Below are positions 1 through 8,900 of a stretch of 33,567 nt of DNA, piece by piece. Within the stretch, counting starts at the first letter, position 1. Each line of letters starts with the position of its first letter. Source of the stretch: an uncultured Clostridia bacterium (lineage in GTDB: Bacteria; Bacillota; Clostridia; Oscillospirales; QAMX01); the NCBI GenBank assembly GCA_944380935.1, contig CALWJF010000053.1, positions 1 through 33,567 of the forward strand. The letters are read 5' to 3'. The translations under genes and the position numbers were made by a program. The notes under the pieces are model-generated. The model searched no databases. It was not told the origin of the DNA and saw only the letters and a list, made by a program, of their open reading frames with translations.

Positions 1-551
1 ATCAGGGAAAATGCAGGTGATACCAGTAGAATAACAATGAGCCAGTTTATTCCGGGAAGCAAAAATTCGCCCATTAGAAAATAGAGCTCTGTATCAATAA
101 ACAAAAACATGGTGATAAAAGAAATCCCAGAAACCAACATGCTGAGAAGAAAAGATGCCCAAACTTTTGCCTGGAAAATCTGTTTGAGTGTTAATGGACA
201 ATACAATAAAGTTTCCAACGTGTGTCGTTCTTTTTCGCCAACAAAAGCACTGGCTGCCATAATAGAAGCTGTCATGATGGGAATCAGAAGAAAAAACATA
301 GGTAGGATATACTGCAAGATTAAATGGGTAATGGTAAGTTCCAGGCTTTCAAGTCCCACCGATTCGGGAACCAAATCCACCAGTTTTAGGATATCAGGAT
401 CATCTGGAACAAAATGAATGGAAAGCACAAAGATAGAAGGGAGAATAACCATTAGAAGTAAAGGAAGGATGAATAACGCCGGAAATAACCTACGGTTAAC
501 GGTCACACTACGAAAATCCTTTTTAATAATAGCGAACATAGCAGGATTCAT
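1..551 (-). CDS. ABC-2 type transporter permease (3' end outside the window)
   Basis: This is the membrane subunit of an ABC exporter; the substrate cannot be told. The protein begins MNPAMFAIIKKDFR. A hydrophobic segment follows at about residues 24–43. An extracellular-looking loop follows, then a second hydrophobic stretch, and then the motif GEKERHTLETLL, which is typical of ABC-2 permeases of the NatB/YhaP kind, where it sits in the cytoplasm before the next helix. About 183 codons are visible and the reading frame is still open at base 1, so the C-terminal half is missing. The start ATG overlaps the stop of the upstream ATPase gene as ATGA, which indicates translational coupling. An in-frame ATG four codons later is the alternative start. 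It belongs to the same unit as the ATPase and the XRE regulator. Confidence 0.85.
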   Translation of the reverse strand, partial: MNPAMFAIIKKDFRSVTVNRRLFPALFILPLLLMVILPSIFVLSIHFVPDDPDILKLVDLVPESVGLESLELTITHLILQYILPMFFLLIPIMTASIMAASAFVGEKERHTLETLLYCPLTLKQIFQAKVWASFLLSMLVSGISFITMFLFIDTELYFLMGEFLLPGINWLIVILLVSPAFSL

Positions 552-1465
552 AGAGTTGCATCCTCCTTTCGGCCGGTAGTTAGGGAAAAATAAATGTCTT
601 CAAGACTGGGTTCTATTAGGTTTACAGAAAAAATGTTTCCGCCAGATTCTACGATTTTTCGAACCAGATCCGGAATTTCCTCTTTTTTATGAATCTGGGT
701 TTCAAATTCACAATGTCCCCGTTCTTGAAAATTCAGATTTTCGGGGACAGAGGATGCACAAATTCGAAGCGATTTGTAGGGAAACACTTGATCTTGTAAT
801 TCTTTAAGCGTACCGGAGGCAAGAAGCGTCCCCTGTTCAATAAGCCCATAACGGGTACAGATTTGCTGTGCATAGCGCAGCTGATGCGTACATAAAAAAA
901 CGGTAACGCCTTGCTCACATGCCAGATTGTGAATCATAAGATTTACGTTTTGTGCACTTTCCGGGTCAAGACCGGAGGTGGGTTCATCCAGAAACAGGAC
1001 TTTTGGACAGTGCAGCAGCGCGCGGGCCAGAGAGAGCCGTTGCCGCATGCCGGTAGAATAGGTGGCAAGTTTTTGATCTTTGGCCTCTGTCAATGCTAAT
1101 TCCTTAAGCAAGGCTTCGGCACGTGTTTTCCCCGCCTTTTTTTCCAGTCCAAATGCACAGGCATAAAAAATAAGATTTTCCATACCGGTCAGATTATCGT
1201 ACATCTGCGCATGTTCTGTAACAATTCCGGACAAGGAATGCGCTTTCTCAGGTTGAGTAGAAGGATTGATCCCCATAATTTCACAGCAGCCGCCACTGGG
1301 TATAAGTACTCCAGTAAGCAGTTTCACGGTTGTCGTTTTTCCAGCACCGTTTGGCCCGAGAAAACCGAAAACTTCTCCTGTATTTAATGAGAGCGAAAGT
1401 GGTTTTAGTGCTTCCTTTCCATTGGAATACGTTTTTGCCAGCTGACGAGTTGTAATCGTATACAT
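548..1465 (-). CDS. ABC transporter ATP-binding protein
   Basis: This is the ATPase that drives the permease encoded next to it. It is about 305 residues, a usual size for stand-alone exporter ATPases of the CcmA/NatA type. Visible motifs in order are Walker A GPNGAGKTT, a signature region STGMRQRLSLARAL in which STGMR stands for the usual LSGGQ, Walker B VLFLDEPTSGLDP, and the switch histidine in FLCTHQ. The C-terminal ~90 residues form the extension common in this group. I chose the ATG at 1465 because AGGAGG lies 8 bases before it. The open frame extends six codons further to 1483, but that would place the ribosome binding site inside the gene. The gene follows the XRE regulator gene by one base and overlaps the permease gene, so the three should be cotranscribed. 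Confidence 0.93.
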   Translation of the reverse strand: MYTITTRQLAKTYSNGKEALKPLSLSLNTGEVFGFLGPNGAGKTTTVKLLTGVLIPSGGCCEIMGINPSTQPEKAHSLSGIVTEHAQMYDNLTGMENLIFYACAFGLEKKAGKTRAEALLKELALTEAKDQKLATYSTGMRQRLSLARALLHCPKVLFLDEPTSGLDPESAQNVNLMIHNLACEQGVTVFLCTHQLRYAQQICTRYGLIEQGTLLASGTLKELQDQVFPYKSLRICASSVPENLNFQERGHCEFETQIHKKEEIPDLVRKIVESGGNIFSVNLIEPSLEDIYFSLTTGRKEDATL

Positions 1466-1466
1466 T

Positions 1467-2582
1467 TTATTTTTCCTCCTCATGGCGCCTAAGCTGTTGC
1501 GTCATTGCCTGAAAGCGGGCGTCTGTAGAAAAAACCGTAAATATAGGATTGTTCGTGAGTGCCTGTGTGATACTCTGCCGAATTACAGAGTCTGCTCTTG
1601 GCGGATCGGTACGTAACGTCATTGTTTCAAACCAATTATCCAAAAGATAAAAATAGGCATCCCCATGAAGCCGGAGAGGGTAAATTTTGCGAATCGCCAG
1701 ATCTGTGTATGCCTTTAAGCAGTCCAGTGCTTTTTCGGATTTCCCAAGTATAGTCCATCCTTGTGCCATGTTTATGTAGCAGGATAACAGGATACCGGGA
1801 TGGAGTTCATCCAGATGGAAACACTCGGAAATGAATTTAAGTCGCCGACAACTTTCTTCAAAATGTTCCGGGTTATCTGTGCACAGTTGTATGTAGGAAG
1901 AAAGCAAGCTGATCAAGGAAAGAGTCTGCTGATACATCCCGATTTGCAATACTCTTTTTGCTTCCTCTGTTTTTCCGATCATTTGATGGGCAGAAGCCAT
2001 CAGCGGTTCAATGGGGATTTCTGTAGAAGGTTTTTCTCCTAGAATCTGCAAAACTTCAGCGGGCCGATTCAGGATCAGCAGACAATACGCTTCCATCTGA
2101 AGCGCCTCTTTTCCAAGAGTTGGATCTTCCGTCCGGTTTTTTACGTGTTGAAATATTTGTAATGCTTCCTCGATTATCATTTTTGAGTTTTCCGCACTTC
2201 CGGCTGTCGTGGAATAATGGAGCAGGAGTGTGGCAGCCTGAAACAAGAATGGATAACAGGAATAATAATTTTTGATTGCTTCGTGGCAATGCGTTAATGC
2301 TTGTGAAAAGGGGAGGTTTGCAAATTCTTCCGACATTTTTCGATACCAGCTCAAAATCTCTTTTGAATCCATTTGTGGTTTATATCCCATTAGTTCATCT
2401 AGACTGATATCAAAATAAGCGGCAATCTTAGGAAGCATAAGGATATCCGGGTAAGTGGATTCTGTTTCCCATTTGGAAACCGCCGCAGTTGAAACCCCTA
2501 GATGTTTAGCCAGTTCATCTTGTGTAATCCCACGCTTGCGCCGATTTTGAATTACAACCTGTCCAAGATGGATTTCTCGCAT
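1467..2582 (-). CDS. XRE-family transcriptional regulator with TPR-like C-terminal region
   Basis: This is a DNA-binding protein of about 371 residues. Residues 1–65 form a Cro/CI-type helix-turn-helix; the recognition region ITQDELAKHLGVSTAAVSKWE is followed by YPDILMLPKIAAYFDISLDELMGY. The remaining ~300 residues are helical, with repeated leucine-rich pairs (for example SEKALDCLKAYTDLA) that resemble degenerate tetratricopeptide repeats. In other XRE regulators such a part often binds a peptide or another ligand; that role is an inference here. The ATG at 2582 has AAAGGAGG five to six bases upstream. The longer frame to 2600 would start at TTG and include the ribosome binding site. As the first gene of the ABC cassette it probably controls that cassette and itself. 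Confidence 0.88.
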   Translation of the reverse strand: MREIHLGQVVIQNRRKRGITQDELAKHLGVSTAAVSKWETESTYPDILMLPKIAAYFDISLDELMGYKPQMDSKEILSWYRKMSEEFANLPFSQALTHCHEAIKNYYSCYPFLFQAATLLLHYSTTAGSAENSKMIIEEALQIFQHVKNRTEDPTLGKEALQMEAYCLLILNRPAEVLQILGEKPSTEIPIEPLMASAHQMIGKTEEAKRVLQIGMYQQTLSLISLLSSYIQLCTDNPEHFEESCRRLKFISECFHLDELHPGILLSCYINMAQGWTILGKSEKALDCLKAYTDLAIRKIYPLRLHGDAYFYLLDNWFETMTLRTDPPRADSVIRQSITQALTNNPIFTVFSTDARFQAMTQQLRRHEEEK

Positions 2583-2602
2583 AATATGCCTCCTTTTCAA
2601 AT

Positions 2603-2631
2603 ATTGTAAAATATTTTAAAAAAGAAAACAA
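2603..2631 (-). promoter_or_regulatory. Candidate promoter of the XRE–ABC cassette
   Basis: On the minus strand a TTGTTT –35 (2631–2626) is followed after 17 bases by TACAAT (2608–2603). The expected start of transcription falls at about 2596, so the leader would be very short and the ribosome binding site would lie almost at the 5' end. That is unusual but not impossible. A 7-bp inverted repeat (AAATATT–4 bp–AATATTT, 2599–2616) overlaps the –10. Confidence 0.4.
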
Positions 2632-2860
2632 GGGAGTGGTGTTAAAGTTTTGTTGAAAAAATCAATTGTTAGGAAAGTTTGCTTTCTCTTTTACATCGTG
2701 CTTCTCCGTAAGATGAAGCAAAATGCTAAAAATTCTCTCTTTAGATATCGCGGATAAAAAGACAGCACAGTTATATGCAGCGGCAAACGGAAAGTTTGAA
2801 TTTTTTTGCCTGGGGCAGCTGTTTTTGTTGATAGAAAGCCAGGATATATGGAAGAAACTA

Positions 2861-2889
2861 TTGAAAATGCCCCCAATATTTGCTATAAT
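2861..2889 (+). promoter_or_regulatory. Promoter of the plsX–leuS operon
   Basis: TTGAAA (2861–2866), a 17-base spacer and TATAAT (2884–2889) form a near-perfect sigma-A promoter. Transcription would begin near 2896 and give a leader of about 180 nt before plsX. No other equally good promoter was noticed inside the gene string until the one before rpsU. Confidence 0.75.
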
Positions 2890-3077
2890 ATCATGATGTA
2901 TATTTGTGTCATATTAGATTGATGTTGATAAAATCAGTGTATAGAAAAAGAACTTTTGACAAACCAGGAAAAACAGATTCGAGTGGATAGAATGTATCGA
3001 GCGTGGGAAAATGCGATGCTGTCTGATAAAATCCAAAATTTTAATTATTCTATAAAAAAAGAAAACGGAGGAAGTGC

Positions 3078-4115
3078 ATGAGGATTATCTTGGATGCCAT
3101 GGGCGGCGATCTCGGTTGTGAACCCGTGATTGTCGGTGCGGTGGAAGCACGTCGCGCAGCCGGTCATGATTATATCCTGGTTGGCGATGTGGAGCGGCTT
3201 CGGGCGGCTTTTGTGCGAAATAAGCTTTCGGAAGACGGATTTACACTTGTGCATGCGCCCGATATAATTACGATGGAAGACGATCCGACACGTGTTGTGC
3301 GGGAAAAACGCCAGTCTTCCATGGCTGTTGGTTTGATGGCGTTAAAACGTGGCGAAGGGGATGTTTTAATTTCTTCCTGCAATACAGGTGCATTGTTGAC
3401 AGGCGCAACGCTGCTGGTTGGACGTGTGCCCGGCGTACGGCGTGCGACTCTGGGCGTCCAGCTTCCGACAAAAAAAGAACATGGCGTGATTATTATTGAT
3501 ACCGGCGCAAACGCCGAATGTACGCCGGAATATTTGGAACAATTTGCATTAATCGGGTCGGCATATGCAGAAACTTTCGGTAGAGTTCGTAATCCGCGTA
3601 TCGGACTTTTAAGTAATGGGACAGAAGCACATAAGGGCAATACACTGGTAAAACAGACGCATGCGCTGCTTGAAGTTATGGGTCAAAATGGATGGATTGA
3701 TTTTGCCGGGAATATAGAGGCGCGGGAAGTTCTGTCCGGTGATGTGGATGTTGTCGTCTGTGATGGGTTTGCAGGAAATGTTTTGCTCAAATCAATTGAA
3801 GGTACGGCGTCTTTTATGCTGAGTCTACTGAAAAAAGTATTTTTTGCTAATACCATGACAAAGTTTGCCGCATTGCTTGTCAAGTCTCAGATTGAGAACT
3901 TGAAAAAGGTAATGGATTACCGGGAAGTCGGTGCGACACCGATTCTGGGTATCAGCCGTCCGGTGCTGAAAGCGCACGGTGCGTCGGATGCTGTAGCTTG
4001 GGCAGGTGCGATTCGAAGCGCTGCGAACTATGCCGGTTGCGGAACAGAAGCTCGGATTGCCGAAAAAATGGAAATATTGAAGGGATTAAAAGAAAATGGA
4101 AATGGAAATTCTTAA
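3078..4115 (+). CDS. plsX: Phosphate acyltransferase PlsX
   Basis: PlsX converts acyl-ACP and phosphate into acyl-phosphate, the acyl donor for PlsY in the first step of phosphatidic acid synthesis; it acts at the inner face of the membrane. The 345-residue length is normal. The protein begins MRIILDAMGGDLGCEPVIVGA, the family's glycine-rich N-terminus, and contains LISSCNTGALL, DTGANAEC, LLSNGTEAHKG, DVVVCDGFAGNVLLK and the C-terminal GISRPVLKAHGASDA, all characteristic of PlsX. GGAGG lies six bases before the ATG. It is the first gene of the long operon, and its end overlaps the ACP-like gene by 20 bases, so the two products are probably made together. Confidence 0.97.
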   Translation: MRIILDAMGGDLGCEPVIVGAVEARRAAGHDYILVGDVERLRAAFVRNKLSEDGFTLVHAPDIITMEDDPTRVVREKRQSSMAVGLMALKRGEGDVLISSCNTGALLTGATLLVGRVPGVRRATLGVQLPTKKEHGVIIIDTGANAECTPEYLEQFALIGSAYAETFGRVRNPRIGLLSNGTEAHKGNTLVKQTHALLEVMGQNGWIDFAGNIEAREVLSGDVDVVVCDGFAGNVLLKSIEGTASFMLSLLKKVFFANTMTKFAALLVKSQIENLKKVMDYREVGATPILGISRPVLKAHGASDAVAWAGAIRSAANYAGCGTEARIAEKMEILKGLKENGNGNS

Positions 4116-4323
4116 GCAGTTGATAGCGGACGAATTTGACGAGATAGACGTTGATGAGCAGACAGGATTTTATGATGATCTTGGTGCGGACTGGATGGAT
4201 ATGCTTGAAATGATGTTTGCGTGCGAAGAGGAATTTGAAATTGAAATCGGTGAAACGAGAATGAAGGAAATACAAACTGTAGGAGAACTTGTGGAGCTGA
4301 TTCGGCAGCTTTCTAAGGCATGA
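4096..4323 (+). CDS. Acyl-carrier-protein homologue lacking the phosphopantetheine serine
   Basis: The 75-residue acidic protein aligns end to end with bacterial acyl carrier proteins. FYDDLGADWMDMLEMMF corresponds to the segment F..DLGADSLD..E of E. coli AcpP, followed by EEEFEIEI and TVGELVELI. The serine that receives 4'-phosphopantetheine is replaced by Trp33 (codon TGG at 4192–4194), so the protein as written cannot become a normal holo-ACP. TCG to TGG is a single base change, so a recent mutation or a sequencing error is possible. However, neighbouring positions also differ from the usual pattern (Met34, Met37, Met40, Met41, Cys44). It lies in the classic acpP slot between plsX and rnc. 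The start is the ATG at 4096, with AGGG 11 bases before it; an ATG two codons later is possible. Either this is a non-carrier paralogue and a functional acpP lies elsewhere, or the gene is damaged. Confidence 0.85.
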   Translation: MEMEILKQLIADEFDEIDVDEQTGFYDDLGADWMDMLEMMFACEEEFEIEIGETRMKEIQTVGELVELIRQLSKA

Positions 4324-4337
4324 GAGCGGAGAATACT

Positions 4338-5024
4338 ATGGAAAAATTAGAAGCAAAGATCCACTATACGTTTCGGGATAAAGCGCTTTTACGCAATGCT
4401 TTGACGCATAGTTCCTATGCAAATGAAAGCCGGACCAAAGGTGTTACCTCTAACGAAAGATTGGAGTTTTTAGGAGACAGCGTTTTGGGATTAATAACCT
4501 CTGACTATATTTTCCGTCTGTATCGAGATATTCCAGAGGGGGAACTGACTAAGCTTCGGGCAGCTCTTGTATGTGAGCAGGCATTGCATGAACAGGCGCT
4601 GGCCATTGGCTTAAATGCGTTTATTCTTCTTGGCCGAGGAGAGGAAACCGGCGGAGGCCGGCAACGTGTGAGCATTCTTGCCGATGCCACGGAAGCGTTG
4701 ATCGGGGCCATTTATTTGGACGGCGGGATGGAAGAAGCACGTCGATTTGTTCTGTCTTTTGTGAAACCAAATGTAAAGAAACATGCGCACGACACGAATT
4801 TCCACGATTATAAGACCATGCTTCAGGAGATTGTTCAGAAAAATCGGGAGGAAACGCTGTCCTATCGGATGGCGGGGCAGGAAGGCCCGGATCATAACAA
4901 GACGTTCCGTATGGAGGTTCTGCTCAATTCCAATGTTGTTGCAACCGGTGTTGGGCACAGTAAGAAAGAAGCCGAACAGGCGGCGGCCGAAGCGGCGCTG
5001 CGCCTGATGGGGATTGATGTTTAA
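4338..5024 (+). CDS. rnc: Ribonuclease III
   Basis: RNase III cuts double-stranded RNA, for example in rRNA precursors. With the start at 4338 the protein has 228 residues, a normal size. The N-terminal endonuclease domain carries the signature NERLEFLGDSVLG, with the acidic metal ligands, and a second acidic cluster DATEALIGAIYLDGG. The last ~70 residues (DYKTMLQEI to AAAEAALRLMG) form a double-stranded-RNA-binding domain. The frame is open back to an ATG at 4320 that overlaps the preceding stop, but GGAG lies six bases before the ATG at 4338, and MEKLEAKIHYTF matches the usual family start. The stop overlaps the next start as TAATG. Confidence 0.97.
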   Translation: MEKLEAKIHYTFRDKALLRNALTHSSYANESRTKGVTSNERLEFLGDSVLGLITSDYIFRLYRDIPEGELTKLRAALVCEQALHEQALAIGLNAFILLGRGEETGGGRQRVSILADATEALIGAIYLDGGMEEARRFVLSFVKPNVKKHAHDTNFHDYKTMLQEIVQKNREETLSYRMAGQEGPDHNKTFRMEVLLNSNVVATGVGHSKKEAEQAAAEAALRLMGIDV

Positions 5025-5995
5025 TGGCGCGCATTATACCAGTCTTTATCCCGCATGCAGGTTGTCCACATAATTGTGTGTTTTGTAATCAGCGGCGCAT
5101 AGCTGCACCCGTATCTCCGGAGCCGGAGGAAGTACGGGAGCAGGTCTGCACGGCTTTGGATACAGCAGGCGCCGGTGCGGAAGTTGCTTTTTACGGCGGG
5201 AGTTTTACCGCATTGCCTTTGGCGCAACAGAAGGCATATTTGCAGGCCGTGTCCGGCCTGCCGGTTACAATTCGTCTGTCTACGCGCCCGGATGCGATTA
5301 ATTCGGAGGTCTTGACGCTTTTATCTCAGTTCCCGGTTCGAAGGATTGAACTGGGTGCACAGTCGATGTCCGACGCGGTGCTTGCGATGAGTGGACGCGG
5401 CCATACGGCAGAGGATACCCGCCGCGCGAGCAAACAGATTCATGAAGCGGGTTTTTCTTTGATTCTTCAGGTGATGTGCGGCCTCCCCGGCGATACGGAC
5501 ACCTGGAAATTTTCCGCGAGGGAAGTTGCGGCGCTGAATCCGGACGGGGTGCGGATTTATCCGGTTGTTGTGATTCGGGACACCCCGCTTTATGATCTCT
5601 GGAAAGCCGGGGCGTATACGCCGTTAACGCCGCAACAGGGTGCTGATGCGGCGGCAGATATGCTGGAGATCTTTTTACAGCGCAATATTCCAGTAATCCG
5701 TATCGGTCTGAATCCGACGCAGGAGCTTTCTTCGGGAGGCGCTGCTGCAGGGGCATATCATCCTGCATTGGGGGAAATGGCGCGTGCGCAAGTCTATCTG
5801 CGCCGTATGATTGCTTCTGCGGGCCCTGTACGTATGGGGAAATTGATCTTTTATGTCAAAGCGAACCGTATTTCCCGGGCGCTAGGGATTCGAAAAGGAA
5901 ATCTGCAAGCATTGCGGGAAATGGGATATACCGACGTAAGCGTTGTTGGGCGTACGGATTTGAATGAATATGAAGTGGTAAGTTTTTGGAGTTGA
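5024..5995 (+). CDS. Radical SAM protein, Elp3-like subgroup
   Basis: This 323-residue protein has the radical SAM cysteine motif near its N-terminus (Cys14, Cys18, Cys21 in GCPHNCVFCNQ), which binds a [4Fe-4S] cluster and S-adenosylmethionine. It then shows the glycine-rich strand VAFYGGSFTALP and the sequence RRIELGAQSMSDAVL–GRGHT, as in Elp3/YhcC-type enzymes. LQVMCGLPGDT follows. No acetyltransferase domain is present, unlike full Elp3. Proteins of this type are common between rnc and smc in Clostridia; I do not know a proven substrate, though a role in tRNA or rRNA modification fits the neighbours. The ATG overlaps the rnc stop by one base. Confidence 0.85.
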   Translation: MARIIPVFIPHAGCPHNCVFCNQRRIAAPVSPEPEEVREQVCTALDTAGAGAEVAFYGGSFTALPLAQQKAYLQAVSGLPVTIRLSTRPDAINSEVLTLLSQFPVRRIELGAQSMSDAVLAMSGRGHTAEDTRRASKQIHEAGFSLILQVMCGLPGDTDTWKFSAREVAALNPDGVRIYPVVVIRDTPLYDLWKAGAYTPLTPQQGADAAADMLEIFLQRNIPVIRIGLNPTQELSSGGAAAGAYHPALGEMARAQVYLRRMIASAGPVRMGKLIFYVKANRISRALGIRKGNLQALREMGYTDVSVVGRTDLNEYEVVSFWS

Positions 5996-5999
5996 TGAA

Positions 6000-8900
6000 G
6001 TGCTCTTAAAGAGTCTGGATATACAGGGGTTTAAATCTTTTCCGGATCGAACGCATATCGCCTTTAATCCGGGCGTTACGGTTATTGTTGGCCCAAACGG
6101 CAGCGGAAAGAGCAATATTTCTGACGCAATTCGTTGGGTATTGGGCGAACAATCCACAAAAGCGTTGCGCGGTGGGAAAATGGAAGATGTAATTTTTTCC
6201 GGTGCAGCGGACCGGCGGGCAATGGCGGCAGCTGAGGTGAGCCTGACGATTGACAATACATCCGGTTTTTTGAAAAGTGAGTATAATGAGGTTACAGTAA
6301 CACGCAAATATTATCGTTCCGGGGAAAGCGAATTTTTTGTGAATCGAAAGTCCGTGCGGCTGCGGGATATTCATGAACTTTTTATGGATACTGGCCTGGG
6401 ACGAGATGGCTATTCGATGATCAGCCAGGGGAAAATTGACGAAATCCTCAGTGTAAAAAGCGAACAACGCAGGGAAATTTTTGATGAGGCAACTGGAATT
6501 TCCAAGTACCGTTATCGACGGGAGGAAGCGCAGCGTCGGCTTGCCGATGCGGATGCCAATTTGATGCGAATCCAGGAAATGATCGGCGATATGTCGGTCA
6601 GACTTGAACCGATGCGGGTTGAAGCGCAACGCGAGCAGCAATACAATGACTTGCAAGCGCAATTGAAAACGCTGGATGTGAGTTTGACGGTGCAGGCTTT
6701 GGCCGGGATTGGCGACAGGCTTGCAAAAGCGAAGGCTACTGTAGAAGCGTTTGGTAGAGATTTGGACAAAAGCCGTGCGGAATCTGCGCGGCTGGATCAA
6801 ATGGCGGAAGGATTGATCCGGCAGACCGCGGAGAATCAACGGCTGCTGGAAACGCTGCGGGATGCGCTGCGAACTTTGGAACGGGAAGCAGCGCAAAAAA
6901 GTGAAGAAATTGCAGTTTGTCGTGCTCAGACGGAACACCTTACTGCGGATATTAAACGTATGGAACAGGAAAATGCAGAGAGTTCGGCGGGAGATGCAGA
7001 TGTAGATGCTCAGCTTGCCGCACACAAAACGGCTTTGTCTGACGCACAGCATCAGGCAGAATTGGAAGCAGAGCATATTTCTGTTTTATTGAAAAACACC
7101 CGGCAAATGCAGACGCAGCACAATGATGTTCGTGCACGGTATCTTGCGCAGATGGAGTCGGAATCTGCCCAAAAATCGCAGATTTTGGAAACATCTGGGA
7201 AGCTGGAAACGTCTAATTCACTGAAAACGGAGCTTGTACAGCAGCTTGACGCATTATCAAAAGACGCACAGGATCGAGAAGCGGTGCTTGCACAGGAACG
7301 GGAAACGCAACAGAAACTGGATACGGCGTTTGATGCTGCACAGGAGCATGTGCGGGATCTGGAAAATATCCGGGCAGGGTTTCAAATGAAAGTGGATGCG
7401 CGCCGTCAGCGTTTGGACGAATTGTCCCGGACGGCTGCACAGGAGAAGCTGGAGACAGCTGCGTTGGAGAACCGGCTGACAATGCTTCGGGAACTGGAAA
7501 AGGATTACGAAGGATTTAACCGTGCCGTTCGGATTGTGATGCGGGAAAGCGCATCGGGCGGCCTGCGCGGTATCCATGGACCGGTGTCCGCGCTGATGAA
7601 ATTGGAGGAAGCCTATATACCGGCAGCGGAAACTGCGCTGGGAGGCGCGATGCAATATATTGTTGTGGATGCAGAGACGGACGCACGTGCAGCAATTGGA
7701 TTGCTGAAAAACCGGGATGGCGGACGTGCGACGTTTTTACCATTGTCGACTATACGGCCCAATTTGCTGTCGGAACGCGATTTGGAAATGCAATGCGGAT
7801 TTATCGGAGTTTTGGCAGAGCTTGTGCAGTGCCGGGAATGTTACCGGCCGATTTTTGAGAATCTCCTCGGTCGTACGGTGCTGGTGGATCACTTGGATAA
7901 TGCCATTGTATTGGCAAGAAACTTCCGGCATCGGTTCCGTGTGGTTACGCTGGATGGGCAGGTGATAAATGCTGGAGGTTCGATGACCGGCGGAAGTCTG
8001 AACCGTAGTTCCGGGATTTTGAGCAGAGCCAATGAAATCAAAAAACTATCTGCGCTTCTTCCTGAAAAGCAGCAGAAATTATCTGCAATGCAAACGCAGA
8101 TAGAACAGATGCAGCGGGAAGTGGAGGGACTGGAATACAGGTTCTCACAAACTCGGCAGGAATTTCAGGAAAACCAGGAAGAAATGCTTCGCCTGTCTGC
8201 GCAGTGCACCGCACATAGGACAATTTTGGAGAATCTCTTATCCGGGGAAGAAGATCGTAGTGCGCGTGTAGAGGCTTTGCGTCTGCGTATCAAGGGGTTG
8301 GAAACCGAGCAGGAGACGCTTTCCAAAGCGCTGGAACAGGGAAATGCTGAACTTGCCGTTTGTACCCGGACACGGGAAAAGATGGAACAGGAAATGACGG
8401 TAATCGATCAGCGCGTTTCCGAAGCGGAAGCGGAGCTTCTGCAGGCCCGGATGCATTTGTCTACGCTGGAAGCGCAGGTGCATGCACAAAATGCTACAGT
8501 GGCAGCTTTGCAGCAGTCCCGGCAGCAGGCGTCCATGCGTACGTCTCGGCTTGTACAGCAAATTGAAGATGCACGCCGGAAACATCATGACTGCATGCTT
8601 CAAATTCAGCAGCAGGAATCTCAACGTGAGCAAATCCAAATGCAATGCGAAGAGAAAAGCGAGGCAATTCGAAGAGAAGTCGAAACACAGCATGCCTATG
8701 AGGTTAAGCGTATTGAAATTGAACGGCTTGCCCAGGAGGAAAACCGTCGTTGTCTGGATCTGGAACGTCAGTCAATTCGTGCACAGGCAGAGTGCGAGGC
8801 AATTGAAAATGAAGAAGCTGTGCTGGATACGCGACTTTGGGACAGTTATGAATTGACCCGTTCGCAGGCTAAAACAATCGCACAACCCGTAGAAAATCGA

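Larger units (their letters stand above)
2583..3077. other. Intergenic region between the ABC cassette and the plsX operon
   Basis: The stretch is AT-rich and contains the divergent promoters described separately. I see no tRNA, known riboswitch or convincing gene. Two short frames exist on the plus strand: 57 codons from 2723, and 41 codons from a TTG at 2956 that run into the plsX start. Neither has a ribosome binding site or a recognisable product. The plsX mRNA leader, about 180 nt from about 2896 to 3077, is long for a simple housekeeping operon. Confidence 0.6.

Noticed and set aside
2723-2896. A 57-codon plus-strand frame between the XRE gene and the plsX promoter
   Set aside because: It lacks a ribosome binding site, overlaps the plsX promoter, and its translation resembles no family I know.
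2956-3081. A 41-codon frame from TTG running into the plsX start codon, preceding plsX in the operon leader
   Set aside because: No ribosome binding site, no recognisable product, and the length is within chance for AT-rich DNA. The TTGACA at 2956 is also not a promoter, as no –10 lies at the right distance.
6006-7076. A 356-codon frame antisense to smc
   Set aside because: It is a shadow of the long smc gene in another frame. Its composition (many Cys, His, Phe, Arg) is not protein-like and no ribosome binding site is present.
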